A stretch of DNA of 64,000 nt. Source: Daucus carota subsp. sativus. Lineage: Eukaryota > Streptophyta > Magnoliopsida > Apiales > Apiaceae. Location of the stretch: the NCBI RefSeq assembly GCF_001625215.2, contig NC_030383.2:42776380-42840379 (forward strand), given 5' to 3'. Below are positions 1-12,543 of the stretch, in pieces; within the stretch, counting starts at the first letter, position 1, and every line of letters begins with the position of its first letter. Position numbers and translations under genes: made by a program. Below the pieces are notes generated by a model that was not told the DNA's origin, made no database searches, and saw only the letters and a program-made list of their open reading frames with translations.

Positions 1-768
1 TGGTTGTTGTGATTTGGTATTGCGGCTGTAATGTGTTTCTCGATGCTGCAATCTTGTGATTTTAATTGCCAGTCCTGTTGGTATCTAAAACCCGCAATCC
101 GGGATTTATTAACATGGTCCCGGGTCGATTACTGTTGGAGTCACTTGATGCAGCGAAAGAGTAATATTGTCACAAATGATACATGATCCAATTAAGATCT
201 TTTCTTACCATGCTAACAAATTCACAATAACTAACTTGAATAATATGACAAGTATTTGTCCTGTAACTGCCACCTTTACCACAGCCAGTGAATTGACATT
301 AACTCATTCGATCACACCGATATTGACAATCTGTATAAGACTCGAGTTTTTTGTCGACACAAATCCAAATGCTTCCACGGTACTCCGCACTGTTGTTTTG
401 CAAGTAATGTTAAACAGATCCTTAATAAAGACAAGTTAATGTACTGTATTTTGGTTTAAGTATCAATGCAGGTACAGAGTCAAATGCGGTTCACTTGCTG
501 GAACACATAAAATCTTCCAAAGACAGAGAGGTATGGCTTATTGTACTTGAATGCCATTAAACCAAAAAGATTTCAGCCATATAGAATTGTAACTGAAATC
601 TGACTATTAAGATGGAAATCAAAGACGATATGCAATCCACCTTCATCACTCAGACATCTATTTAAGCTCTCATGCAAAAAGGATCAAATACATCATTCAC
701 AACAAATTCCATCGTCTACAACATATGTAAAATATATTATATAATAGTTGGGTTTTACGCAGTTGCAG

Positions 769-1223
769 GTATGACTACACCAACTCAAAGCGAGGGAGAC
801 CTGTATTCAACAGCGAACTCTTCGGAGAGTCTTGTAGACCCTATACACTACAGCTTATCACAAAGCTTGCCATTGGAAGAGAGATATAAGCTTGATCGGG
901 ACTGGAAACGTAATGAGGCGGAGCACTCTTATTCAGAGGCAAAAAAAAACTATGAGCTACACATGGGACTACAGGTACATAATAAGACAATCCGAAAACA
1001 TGTTGCCGATTTAAAAGCAGGGAACACTTCTCTGAGCTCACAGGCTCAAGAAACCAAATCTTTGGTGGATAATCTCACCGCCTACAAGGGACATCTGGAG
1101 GAGGACAGACTCCGTGAATTGCTTATGCTCCAGTGGCGATTAAATGGGAGTGCTGCAGAATTAGAAGAAGGTAAAAGCTTCCTAAATGATCTCATAGACA
1201 CTGAGAATGGAGGCCGATCTTAA
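769..1223 (+). CDS. 3'-terminal exon of an unrecognised coiled-coil protein (partial)
   Basis: A probable last exon follows a pyrimidine-poor acceptor (TTGCAG at 763-768) and is open to TAA at 1221-1223. From the first ATG (771) it would encode about 150 residues. They are highly charged, rich in Glu, Lys, Leu and Ser, and contain heptad-like stretches (for example around KTIRKHVADLK), so a coiled coil is likely. I recognise no family. A possible preceding exon lies at 472-530, flanked by AG and GT. One reading of it joins in frame (exon ending in a lone G, then GT-ATG); another reading would stop immediately after the junction. The rest of the gene would lie before the window. It could also be a fragment captured by the Helitron whose 3' end is at 7967. 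Confidence 0.35.
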
Positions 1224-2378
1224 TGACACCATTTGTGCCACTGCTCAACAATGCTGCTTTCATTTCTTCAAGGCGAGAATCCAGCCAAACCGGATGTTTT
1301 CTTTGTTTTTGTGTTTTTTTCATTGGCTGAATAACCGGATATATGGCAATATCAAATATGGTGTGTTTTTTTTTCTGAGCAAAAAAGTGGTGTGTTTTAG
1401 TTGAATTTCCTTCACAATTTCGTCGCCGCTTTCGGCTTTGCACCTCAAATGTAGTTCCATTTTCTTTAGTTGGTGAAATAAAGAAACGTTTGTATCTAAT
1501 GGATGAGTGAAGAATTGGATTTGAACATAAATTGGTCTCCAGCTTTGGCATTCTAAACAGACATGTATATTCACGATAGCTGTATCGGGCAATCGAACCA
1601 AATATTCAAATTCATTAATACAAGTAATGTTTAGCATATTACAGTTGCAAACAATATACATTACATATATTTTTTTATTCCAGATTATTATATATGCAAT
1701 GTTTGGAATTATAATCCATATGTAATTCTGAGATATTCGCTTATAAAAAAAAACCTTCATCTTATTATGTTAATTTCAAATTCATATTAAGCTCAAAATA
1801 AATTTGTTTAAAAAACATTATATTCATGTCATTTCTATATTATGATCAGAATATTACATTGTTTTATAAATAAATTATTAAAGATATATAGCTTGTGAAA
1901 CTTATAAAGATGCACTCCCTAACGGGTCCTGCTAAAAAAATAGTCCTGCTCAGAATTTGATTGATCTGTGTTGTCCTTGGCCTGGGACATCGTAATGATA
2001 TACAGATAAGAGAGAGTTCAGAATTTACGTAAATTAGAACTTTGACTTACAAATCTTGCGCCTACTCGTGATAGGCATGCTTTTCAAAAAATTGGTCGAT
2101 ATATTAATGACTATTTCAATGAAAGCTTAAAATGTTTACGCCGGAGGATTTTGTAACGTATGCAATTAAACCGGTCTTAAAACATATTAAAGCACAATCA
2201 ACAGCATTAATCATTCTCCCTATCTTTGCTTGAAGACCACACAATTTTAAATCACCATTAAGACCATTAACCATTCGCTTGAAGGTCACACAAAAAACAC
2301 CTATAAGTTGGATGAAATACATCGGACGCTACTCACCAACCTTTGGCTTGCTTGGCTCTGTATAAGCATATACACAAT
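1224..2378. other. Non-coding AT-rich spacer
   Basis: I see no supported gene here. It holds short spurious ORFs and AT-rich sequence. The last 60 bases before 2379 are presumably the 5' leader of the RPA-like gene. Confidence 0.4.
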
Positions 2379-5300
2379 ATGGCACCAGCATACACGATGA
2401 TATCAGCTCTTAATCCACACTCTGCACGCGTAAGCATTCTGGTACGAGCGACTAGGATATGGGAGGCAACCAACAAAGAGAACGGATCACTGCTACACAC
2501 TGATGTCGTCTTCATTGACGAGGAGGTAAAAATTTATTTAAGCAAATATCAATACTTTGTATTTCAGGTCCATCCTTTTTAAAGTTCAGTTAGATTTGGT
2601 TTTAAAGCTTAGTGCTGGTATATGTCTTTTGTGTGTGGAGCTGGCTACAACTGTTTATAGTTGCTTTTCCATATATTCAGAAACAAGCCAGAACATTTTG
2701 TCTGCACGGCTGTCTCGCAAGTCGCCACATATTATGAATTAAAAGCCAATACTATGTCGTATTTGCGTCCATGCCATGCTACCGAGGCCACTAAAGTATC
2801 AAACCAGTTAAGGGCTAGACTTACTCAATAACAATGTGCTGAGATGTCACCCTCTGTAAACTCTCTAGGTATTTAACTACGTTTGTAGAATTTGATATTT
2901 TGCACTGTACATTAGGCCAGAGTACCTGTACAAACCTACAAACTCACCAGGATGCTTGTGCATACAAAATTTGTTTCAAACACCATAATTTATTCGGAGT
3001 TACATATGCTGAGATGATCTCCCCATATCTTGTAACAATTAAAAAGGTCGATGATCATTTGTCAAGTAGAAAAGAACCATACTACAGGGGTAATGCTGGG
3101 AAAGTAACTAATTAAAACATATCAATTTGGTCTTTCGTTATGCTTCTAGCTGTGAGATTATCGAACAACTCCCACGCATACACCGGATACATAGCGAAGG
3201 AAAGAGTGTTGAGAGTTAGAGAAAGTCCAGTGCAATGCCAAACAGGATTGCATTGTTCTGGAACCAAATGCAATAGACCATATCTCCAAAGGAGTTGCAT
3301 AACAGAATGAAATATTCATAAAGGCATAGTTGGTTCCAGAATTGTAACCAAGGATGCATATATGCATCTGGCCACTTCATCGCTTAACCGTAAATGAAAT
3401 GCAAGTCGATGCACCTAAATTAAAAAGTGGGAGGGTTGATCTGCAAGTCTATCCAGGCCTCATTTTGCCGTCATAAGTCCGACATGACTTGGGGTTCGTT
3501 TTGGGCATTGACAACTTATTCACTTGGAGCAAAACCTATGGAGGACTCTATTAACTTGTCGCTGTGCTATGAATAAGTATATGTCCTTGGCAGGTTCAGC
3601 TGCAATAAACACCTTTTTTTCCCATTCAAAATATCCGTTTTCATAACGTTGGGATGTGAGTTGATTCTCTGCCGTTAGCAGTTAGCCTGGGACTGGACAG
3701 AAAAGTAATATGGCAGCGTCTGAAACTAACTAATATAGGGTAGCAGAGCATGTCCTCATGTGTGAAGATCCTCTTCTGTGAGTGTTATTGAAATAGCCAT
3801 ACATCAAAAAAATAAAGAGTGCACTGATGAGAAGTCTTTTGCACTATGTTAGGATTGGTGCATAGGAGGAAATCAGAGATCTTTTTTCCCACTGCAAAAA
3901 TGCAAGTACACTTGTTGAAATCAATGTACCCTGATGGTTATAGATGATTTCCTGTACATTTAAAAAAGGCTTTTGTTTCAGTATAGGGGCATCTACTTTG
4001 CACAATATTTGTATGCAGGGCCGTCTGGGAGAATTTTGGGGCCCTGTGCTAAAATATGAATTAGACCCTAAATAATAAAATATATATATACATATTATAA
4101 AAGTCAATAAATAATAAAAATATTATTTTTTTATAAAATTAAAAAAGATCACTTAAAATATGATAAATAATGTTATTAAATAATCAGTAATTCTAATATT
4201 TTTAAACAAAATTTATATATGAATTTATTTGAGATCTATCTATATTTCATCGAAAAGAATGAAATTTATAGTACATATGGAAAAATATAATATGTAAAAA
4301 ACATTATGAAAACATTTAATAAAAGAGTAATTATTATAAATAAAAAAAGTAAAGATACAACACAAAAGAATTTAAAATGCAAATAGACATAATAAACTAA
4401 TCTATTAGATTAGGTAATTATTTGTCTATAAATAAAAAGAATGAAAATAAACATAAAATTTTTAATTTTCAATTTCATTCTCTAAATTTTTTTTATTAAA
4501 TAAAACATTGATTTCTCTAAACATTGGTTTCTATGAATCTGATTCTGCTACAAGTGATGGGGAAATTTAACTGATTGATTTGATATTACGAGAAATGCTT
4601 TTGTATCTCCCTCTATACTGCCCATTTTGCTTATTTTAGAAACCAATTTTTTTGCTAATGCTGTTTTACTCCCTTGTAAGCAGAACTTCTTCCTTTTCAC
4701 TCTTTTTGCATTTATGTTGATATCTGTTTGGATACTATAATCAATCAAGTACAACATGAAAAACAAAAAATAATGCAAAAAAGTCATAGAAGTTACATTT
4801 TATAAGGGTAATACTGATATATATGAAATCAAATTACAAACTTATAACAACTTAGTCAGAGAGTATTACAGAATTCTCAGTTTCAACTTACGAGTCAATT
4901 GAGTGTTTTAGCTAGCCTTAACAAATAAAATTGGTAACTCAATATTAAGCCATAAATTAGTATATAACAAGCAGATGAGAAAAATACTTTTGACAATTTC
5001 AAAATATAATTTGCAGTTAACTTTAAAGTAATATTACTACCAAGTCCTAGCCTGCTGATTTTTAAGCATCCTTTTAGTTGTAAGTGTTTCCATTGGAGTA
5101 ATCCCTTAGTAAAATGAAACTACATAGTTTTATTAACATTCACTATGTGAAAAGCTTGACAACTCACTTTCTTCCCTTTGTTTCTATGCACCTGCTTTAC
5201 ACTTAAAATCAGATAAACTGTTTTTCCAGGTTCAGTTTAGACTTAAGATGATTACCAAAAAATAATTTCATTTATGCTAACTGATATATATCATTGGGAA

Positions 5301-7476
5301 TATTTTTATTGTGATGTAAAATTCTAAGCGATGCATAAAGGATCAATTCATTCAATCACTAGGAATAATTAGCAAATCAATACAATATACCAAAAAAAAT
5401 CCAAAAAAAACCACAACAAATTTATGTTATATTCAAATTAGCATACCGCCAATAAAAAATATGCATCAATTAATATGGAGTGATGGTATTAATTGTGATC
5501 GAGTACATACAAACTATTATAAATTAGGCATTAGTATTAACATACAATAAAAACTAAGGTGATCATGTTTGCAAATGTTGTTAGGCATCCTCAATTATGG
5601 TTGCCATCTGGAACAATCAAAAACAAGACTACTTCCCACGCATCAAAGAAGGTGATGTATACAAAATAACTGATTTCAAGATCATGCCGGCCCAGAAGAA
5701 ATTCCGACCGGTCAAGAAAGATATTTCACTGAGCTTTTACCACAAAACAAAGGTGGAGCCAATGGAGGACAATGGTCTCATTCCAAAGTACAAATTTGAT
5801 CTCACAAGCTTTGAAGTGGCACGAACTCTACTATGGGACACAACCAATTTCATAGGTCAGCAATTCGCAAACTAACAGTTTTAGCCCCAAAAAGAATAAT
5901 TGATCCAACATATTTGTTTCACAGATATCATGGGTATGGTAAAAGATGTCAGTTCTTTGGAGACAACATCAAAGGGATCCAAAAAGCTTGATGTCCTCTT
6001 GGTGGATGACAGGTCAGCGCGGACTTCTATACACACACTACAATATACGACTTATATATTAGTATACTGGCCGAAACAAATATTTCGTAACATATTGAAA
6101 AAAAACTCACGTGTAAGTAAAATCTGCCCAGGAACCATGACATGGTTATCTCATTATGGGAGGAAAAGGCAACTCACTTTATGGAAAGCATGGCTCCTCT
6201 TCAAGACGCCGCGGTGTTTGTTATCATCACAGGCCTCCTCGCAAAACAATACTCAGGTAAACACTATTCAAAAAATTTTACAAATGCAGTTTCCAAGCAA
6301 GGCCAAAAAAAAATAAAAAATACCATAAGATTACCTACACACAAATGAGTATAAAGGACAAGTGGATACGCTTAGTGGCTTAATTACTATTATCAGGAAA
6401 TAGCATCATACTGTCAAGCGGAGACCCAACAAAATGTTATTTCAACCTTGATTATGACCCCCTAAAGGAGCTCATGGGAAATATACAAGCGATAACTGGT
6501 CATAGTTCAACGAGTCTACCACCTCCTACGAAAAAGAGATTTGTCTCGACAGAAGACAACATTATTGCTGATGCAACTATCCAAACTATCCTTGATGCGC
6601 AGCTTCCAGATGATAAAAAGGTTAGATAAAATGCTTAGCAAACACAGTATATTTATAATTTATATATAACAAGCTTTGTCGCCACACAACGTGCACCACA
6701 GGTCATGCGGTTCGTGTGTGAGGCGACCATTGTCGATATCTCAAAATATGACGGATGGTACTACAATTCTTGCCCCACATGCCCACGTAAAATTCGCTTC
6801 GAGCATGGAAATTTGTACTGCGATGGATGCACAAAGGAAACTGGAGATTACGTTCAGCGGTACACCTACTTCTATACTTGTGGAAATTAAGATCATTGGT
6901 GAATGACCAATGAAATCCTTGGCAAAAATTAATCTCATCAGTCATCTATCCCCTACCAAAAAATATATTAAAGAACTAGGCTTATTTTAGGCGTGTCTCA
7001 TCAGGTTTAACACAATATTACATTTTACAGCTATAAGATCACTATCCACGTTAAAGATGACACCGCCAAGACTACTTTCACATTGTTCAACAAGGAGGCA
7101 CAAAGACTGATTGGTGCTCCGATTCAGACAATCATTGCTGAAATTGGACAGGTTCATGCTTCCTCCATGCTTATAAATTATCAATTATATATCCTGCCGT
7201 CCAACCATAATCAGAGAAATTTTGACACCGCTAAAACGCAATTTTTCCTACATTAAATTAATACAGGATAAGATCACTTCCGATATCCCTGTACTCGTGA
7301 AGAATGTGAAGGGAAAGAAATGCGTGTTCGAGGTCAAAGTCACAATATTCAATCTTGACGGACGCGAGGGATACACTGTTGCACGACTCTCTGAAGTAAC
7401 AGACCAGCCGCCTAGCACCTCAAATCCACCTGAAACCTTAATGGATTCCCCGAGAAAGAAAAAGAAGCTAGCTTGA
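2379..7476 (+). CDS. RPA1-like single-strand DNA-binding protein, 8 exons, intact
   Basis: Eight exons join without a break into 447 residues: 2379-2525, 5585-5855, 5925-6012, 6132-6256, 6397-6620, 6702-6859, 7031-7151 and 7267-7476. Every intron is GT-AG and phases match. Exons 1-2 give the first OB-fold of the plant RPA70/DUF223 type (ALNPHSARVSILVRATRIWE, then REGD-like IKEGDVYKITDF). Exons 3-5 give a second OB-fold. Exon 6 carries a zinc ribbon, C309-x2-C312 and C325-x2-C328, as in the RPA1 C-terminal domain. The C-terminus is a basic RKKKK nuclear-localisation-like tail. It lacks the RPA70N protein-interaction domain of housekeeping RPA1 and is shorter than that family. Family knowledge says such proteins bind single-stranded DNA and that plant Helitrons often carry one. 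The Helitron 3' terminus 491 bp downstream supports a transposon origin (inference). Start chosen: first ATG in frame. Confidence 0.8.
4017..4055 (+). mobile_element. Possible hAT-type left terminus inside intron 1 of the RPA-like gene
   Basis: The sequence begins CAGGGCCGTCTGGGAGAATT and continues into GGGGCCCTGTGC, which looks like a hAT terminal inverted repeat. AT-rich non-coding sequence follows to about 5.5 kb. I could not find a matching right terminus or an 8 bp target duplication, so only one end is supported. An insertion here would explain the unusual 3,059 bp intron 1 (2526-5584). Confidence 0.3.
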
Positions 7477-7938
7477 GATGAATGCAAGAACAAGATGGCA
7501 TGCTTCCTCTAAGCTTCCCACAATAAATAGCATGCTTTACCGCTCAATAATGTTCTTGAACAATTGATTAATATTTACAATAATATTCAACTCATATGTC
7601 TATCTCATCCAACAGCAGTTTACTAAATCAAAACTACTTCAAGCTTTTAATATCTTTGCAGCGAAAATAGAAGTTAAACTACATGTCCATTTATTTATAT
7701 ATTACATTCAAGACTAATATTCCTTTATTGTAACCCAAAAATAGAGTAGTTACTAATAACATATTTTGTTATCGTAAACATCACTTTAATATCGATAGCG
7801 ATTGTATTTTACTAACATATCATTAAAAGAAAAGACGAAGAAATTATATATCTCGGGACCTTAGCCAGAGCAAATCTACGAAAACATTACAGATAAAAAA
7901 AATAATAAAATTGGATATAAAAGATCTATCCAAAGCTC

Positions 7939-7967
7939 CCCGTGCTTTGCACGGGTTGGAAAGCTAG
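7939..7967 (+). mobile_element. Helitron 3' terminus (hairpin plus CTAG)
   Basis: A perfect 7 bp stem CCCGTGC (7939-7945), loop TTT and GCACGGG (7949-7955) is followed 12 bases later by CTAG (7964-7967) and then a T. This is the canonical Helitron right end. The same hairpin with loop TTC occurs in a second Helitron at 25111-25138. The matching 5' TC terminus was not found, and the element may start before the window. Confidence 0.85.
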
Positions 7968-8677
7968 TTATTATTGAGTAGGTGAGTTGGATGTAGAGAT
8001 GACGGTTAATACTATTTACACTGGATTCGGGTTCACAATTAATACTATTTACATTGAATACGGGCTCACGACAATGAAATTTTAACTTCTAATTATATAC
8101 TCCCTCCATTTTAAATGTGACTACCCGCGCGGTTAATTTTTGACACATATATCAAGCTAAAGTGATTATATAGTTCTGCAAATTAGTTTAAATTATGTTT
8201 GCAAGTAAATCTTGTAAATGTCATATTTTTGTTTAAATAATGTTTGTAAAAGTTTACTGAACCATCTGACGGGAGACCAAGGCAGTTAAATTTCTCGGAG
8301 TAGCTTAGATCCCTACAAAATTGAAGAGCAATCATTGTCGAAGTGTCAATGTAGACGGAAACCACTTGTCCATTTTGTTTATGTAGTTGGGATTTGATTT
8401 AACTGAAACCACACACGCATTTTGTGAAAATGGCAGTGGTCTTTATCCTTATTCATATTCATTGGCTTTTCATCCCGTCCTTCCACCGCTTCTCGCCCAC
8501 TCCTTTAGTGCTCTACTACACTTGTCTTTTCAGTTAAGGAAAAGATCCATGGTGGAGGACTGGAGGTAGGGGTGCATTTTATAGTTTAGACCAGGATAAC
8601 CCCTCAAATTTCAAAACAGTCAACACATATATAATATAATATTATAATATTTGCTGTGATTCGAGTCTTATATACTA
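7968..8677. other. Spacer with one degenerate Stowaway-like end
   Basis: No gene is visible. A TACTCCCTCCATTTTAAATG sequence near 8098 resembles a Stowaway MITE left end. Only a weak partner (CTCGGAGTA near 8297) is present, so a decayed copy is possible. Confidence 0.4.
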
Positions 8678-8983
8678 CTCCCTCTGTCCTCTCATTTCTT
8701 TACAGTTACTATTTTGGGATGTCCCTCTCATTTCTTTACGTTACCATAAATAGTAAGTTTTTCCATCATTACACCCACTATCTTCTCCCACTATCTCATA
8801 CCTATTTAACAATAAAAACTACTATTACACCCACTAATTTCCTCTACTATCTCAAATCTATTATTAAATATTGATGGGTCCCACCACTTTACCCACTTTT
8901 TATCTAACTTCACTAATTTTTCATACATTGTCTTGGTCTCCGTGTCCCCCTCCAATATAAACAATTGAGGGGGACGGAGGGAG
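8678..8983. mobile_element. Stowaway-like MITE (306 bp)
   Basis: The ends are CTCCCTCTGTCC and GGACGGAGGGAG as inverted repeats, flanked by TA on both sides (8676-8677 and 8984-8985). TIR sequence and TA duplication are those of Tc1/mariner-type Stowaway elements. No coding capacity. The left part contains a direct repeat of CTCTCATTTCTTTAC. Confidence 0.9.
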
Positions 8984-9630
8984 TACTATCAGCTGCATGT
9001 ACTAATTTGAGAATTAAACATATAAATATCTAATTTTAGTGTCTTGTTCATAAAATCGGAACTTACCCTTATTAGTAATTAATATTAAAATATAAAACAT
9101 ATTCCAGCTGATAGTTATTTTTTTTCATTTAAAAGCGATCATATTATTACAATTATATTTAGAATTTCTTGTAAGCTAGATTGTTATATGAATTTTATGT
9201 CTCCGGCAAGTAAATTGCTTGAGTCCATCGTGGTCCTGTTTGAGAATTAAGGGTTAGCGGCTATTGTTAAAGGATTGAATCAGATGTTTTGACTAGCTGA
9301 CTGGAATAAATGTTTTGACTATCGGATTGAATTAACGATTTTTTATAAAATTATTTGGTAAATAACTGTTGATTAACTTTTTATGACACATCAAAACATC
9401 TAACTCAAAACCTCCTCAAAATTTTTTTTTGAAAATTAGTTTCTTAAGCACAAATTTTTATTTCAATCTCCTAACTATCAAATACTAACATTGACGGATT
9501 GAAATGGTCAAATCTCTTAAACAATCCGAAACTTCTTATTTTACCTCAAATTGCTAACTTCCAAACACATTCATACATTGATACGAGGATAAAAGTGCAT
9601 TTGTTTAAAAGGAACATTATGTGCGTACCT
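8984..9630. other. AT-rich spacer
   Basis: Nothing recognisable apart from poly-T and poly-A tracts. Confidence 0.4.
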
Positions 9631-10346
9631 AGGCCTGTCAATGGATCGGGTTTGGATCGGATCGATCTAAATCCATATCCATATCCATTTAATTTAGCGG
9701 ATTCGGATTCGGATCGGATCGGGACCGGATTTTTTTTAAGCCGATCCATATCCATATCCATTCGGATCACGGATCTCGGATCGGATATCCGATCCATTTA
9801 CTTACTACTTATATATATTTTTTATAAGACTTTAACATTACCTAAAATACAAATAAAACCAATAAATAACAATGTTAAAATTTAAATTACAAAGTCAAAC
9901 ATTACATCTCAAGTCTCAAAACAAATTACAAACTAAATTGTTTATAAATAAAATTTAAAAAGATCTGTGAGTTTTCAAAACAATTTTATATTCCAAGACC
10001 CAGGTCACCAAACATACTAGATGCAGAGACTGGGCCTGTGAATTTGTAGTTGGTTTCATATTCAAATAATCAATTTGTAATGTATGTTGTAATTTGTAAA
10101 TATTTATCGAGAATAAAATATATTATTATATAATATATAATATAATATATATATTAAATATATATTAACCGGATCGGGTTATAAACGGATCGGATCACAC
10201 TAAATCCATATCCGGTCCATTTGTTATCGGATTTTTTTAATCGGATCGAATTTCGGATCGGATTTTTTTTTACCAAATCCATATCCGCTAAAATGACCTC
10301 GGATCGGATCGGGTCGGATCGGATTTTCGCTCCATTGACAGGCCTA
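9631..10346. mobile_element. MULE-like MITE with 9 bp target duplication
   Basis: The element has terminal inverted repeats AGGCCTGTCAATGGA and TCCATTGACAGGCCT and is flanked by TGCGTACCT on both sides (9622-9630 and 10347-10355). A 9 bp duplication is the hallmark of Mutator-like elements. Both subterminal regions are packed with GGATCGGAT and ATCCATATCC motifs; the middle is AT-rich and non-coding. Confidence 0.85.
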
Positions 10347-10363
10347 TGCGTACCTAACCGTTA

Positions 10364-10807
10364 CGCCCTCTGTCCTATTTAATTCTATACATTTTTTTTC
10401 ACTGTTCGACACGCACTTCAATATTCTTGTAAAATATAGTTCTAGAACTTATTTTTAAATTTTTTTTTTCTGAATAAAAGTATAACATTTAAACTTTTAT
10501 TCAGAAAAGAAAATTTTAAAAATAAGTTATAAAATCATACTTTACAGGAGCATTAAAATCCGTTCCGCGTTCCCGTCTCCCAGGTATACAACATGTCACT
10601 TTGACTTTTTTCACGTAATTTGAGGTGCAAATAAAACATATATCTATATATTATTTTTCAAATTTTCTTTTTCTCAATAAAAATATGGATGTTATATTTT
10701 TATTCAAAAAAAGAAAATTTGAAAAATAATATATAAAAGTATGTTTTATTTGCACTTCAAATTACATTCAAAAAGTCAAAGTGAGATGTATTTTGGGACG
10801 GAGAGAG
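10364..10807. mobile_element. Stowaway-like MITE built of two large palindromes
   Basis: Ends CGCCCTCTGTCC and GGGACGGAGAGAG are imperfect inverted repeats, flanked by TA at 10362-10363 and 10808-10809. Inside lie two separate long near-perfect hairpins, roughly 10429-10549 and 10620-10765, each with arms of about 45-65 bases. No coding capacity. Confidence 0.75.
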
Positions 10808-10977
10808 TAACGTATTGCGTGAGAATCTGAACCTGTACTTTAAAACTACAGGAGTAATTAATTCTTTCTGCTACAGCAAGTCAGGGCTCCGCGTGACAGA
10901 TAACTAAAACCTTACTTTAACGCGTTGAAACGCGTAAACCTAACTGCCATCACCACTCACCGAATATACTATCCATC

Positions 10978-10985
10978 TATAAATA
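10978..10985 (+). promoter_or_regulatory. TATA box of the calmodulin-like gene
   Basis: TATAAATA lies 90 bases before the chosen ATG at 11075. This predicts transcription from about 11010 and a leader of roughly 65 bases. Confidence 0.6.
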
Positions 10986-11074
10986 TCTCAATCCACCTCT
11001 ACCCTTTCATGCAGAAGACTTGTAATAATTCCTACAAAAATTCCCTCTATACACCTAACCTTAGATATCAAGTA

Positions 11075-11530
11075 ATGTCAAAAATCAACGGTGTCGTTGC
11101 AGGTGACATGGAAGAAGTTAAGAAAGTCTTTAACAAGTTCGACACTAACGGTGACGGCAAGATTGACTTAACCGAGCTCGGATCTATTCTCCGAGCTCTC
11201 GGCACCAACGCGCCTCACGACGAGCTTCAACGCATAATGTCCGAAATCGACACCGATGGTGACGGGGTGATTGATCTCAAGGAGTTCTCTGATTTTCACC
11301 TCGGTGGTTCGGATGACGCGGCGAATCTCAAAGATCTTCGTGACGCGTTTGACTTGTACGATCTTGACAAGAACGGGCTGATCTCGGTGAGCGAGTTGCA
11401 CGCGGTGTTGAAGAGGTTGGGAGAGAAGTGCTCGTTGAAGGATTGTAAGAAAATGGTTAGTTCAGTTGATGTGGATGGTGATGGTAATGTTAATTTTGAG
11501 GAGTTTAAGAAGATGATGAATAAAGCCTAG
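11075..11530 (+). CDS. Calmodulin-like protein, CML23/CML24 type
   Basis: An intronless 151-residue protein with four canonical EF-hand calcium loops: residues 23-34 (DTNGDGKIDLTE), 59-70 (DTDGDGVIDLKE), 96-107 (DLDKNGLISVSE) and 132-143 (DVDGDGNVNFEE). Each has Asp at position 1 and Glu at position 12, so all four should bind calcium. Length, missing introns and the linker AFDLYDLDKNG...LGEKCS match the CML23/24 (touch-induced, TCH2-like) group of calcium sensors. The start at 11075 (MSKINGVV) was preferred to an in-frame ATG-like start at 10925 because a TATA box at 10978 falls inside that extension and the extra 50 residues look non-coding. It appears to be an ordinary functional gene with higher GC than its surroundings. 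Confidence 0.93.
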   Translation: MSKINGVVAGDMEEVKKVFNKFDTNGDGKIDLTELGSILRALGTNAPHDELQRIMSEIDTDGDGVIDLKEFSDFHLGGSDDAANLKDLRDAFDLYDLDKNGLISVSELHAVLKRLGEKCSLKDCKKMVSSVDVDGDGNVNFEEFKKMMNKA

Positions 11531-12543
11531 ATTAGGTAGATGTGTAGTTTCTTTCTAATCTTAGTTAGTTAGGTTAACTCCTATGTGACGGTTAAGTTGT
11601 ATATACTTTACCATCAACTATGATCTAGCTAAGTAATTTTCCATCTTATTGCTAATTGTCCAAATTAATTTGCTGATCATGTTTAAGATTACCTGATGTT
11701 CATTAATTAAAAGGTGTATGCACAAGAGAAGTGGTTTACTCCTTGTGGGTTACAAGGTATTAGCTATACACGGCGTCTGCTTCCCATTTCTGCAAGTTAA
11801 AAGATTTCAAATAAATATGATATTGTTTGGTCAGATATATATAACACATACGCTGAGTTGTGTGATTTTTGCGAGTTTTGTTGGAATTGCACGTCAACGC
11901 GTTTTCTCTTCTACGCACGAACCGCTACGCAAAGTCTAGAATATACCAACTTGGTTAGCGTTCTGCCCGTTCTACTGGTCAATCTCATCTCAAATGGTGT
12001 CGAATCCAGAGTTTTGTGAAATATGACGTGTATATTAAATTAGAGTTTTAAAGGATTTTTTCGAAATTCAAGAGTGTTCAACGGATTTTAAAAAATTAAT
12101 TATCAGAATATTAGGATATTTAATTGGAATTTCTTATTATGATACAAATATGGTGATATACAATCAAGATATTAAATTATGTTTAAAAATCCGACGGTAT
12201 TCAATCGAGACTGTTTAAAATTTATTAAAATCTGATGGCATATATTCAAATGCTCATGGATTTTTAGACTTGATAAAATGATGAGCTTTCGGGGAATGTG
12301 CGGTGTATTTTAAGTTTATTGAAATCCCACCAAAATCTAAGATATTTTAAACCATTGTGCTTAAATCCTAAAAATCTATATCAACACTCTGACATTTTAT
12401 CATAAATCCGCATAAAATCGAAATCAGATACATTACATTAAAATTTACACACTAAAAATAATCCATTAAAATCCAATTAAATACACCTCTTTAACTTCTT
12501 TTCTAAATTTAAAAATAAATTTGAATTTGAATTTAACATTCAA
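11531..12543. other. Spacer downstream of the CML gene
   Basis: The CML 3' UTR is expected in the first 150-300 bases. The rest is AT-rich; around 12000-12480 it holds repeated phrases such as AAATCCGA and AAAATCC, possibly a decayed repeat. No gene seen. Confidence 0.4.

Noticed and set aside
2116..3367. Minus-strand ORFs of 60-70 residues
   Set aside because: No domain, start context or splice structure; they lie in the leader and intron 1 of the RPA-like gene.
9499..9885. ORFs of 128 and 83 residues on opposite strands
   Set aside because: They arise from the repeated GGATCGGAT motifs of a MITE.
10925..11074. 50-residue N-terminal extension of the calmodulin-like protein
   Set aside because: It contains a TATA box at 10978-10985 and has no EF-hand or transit-peptide logic; the family starts close to MSK.
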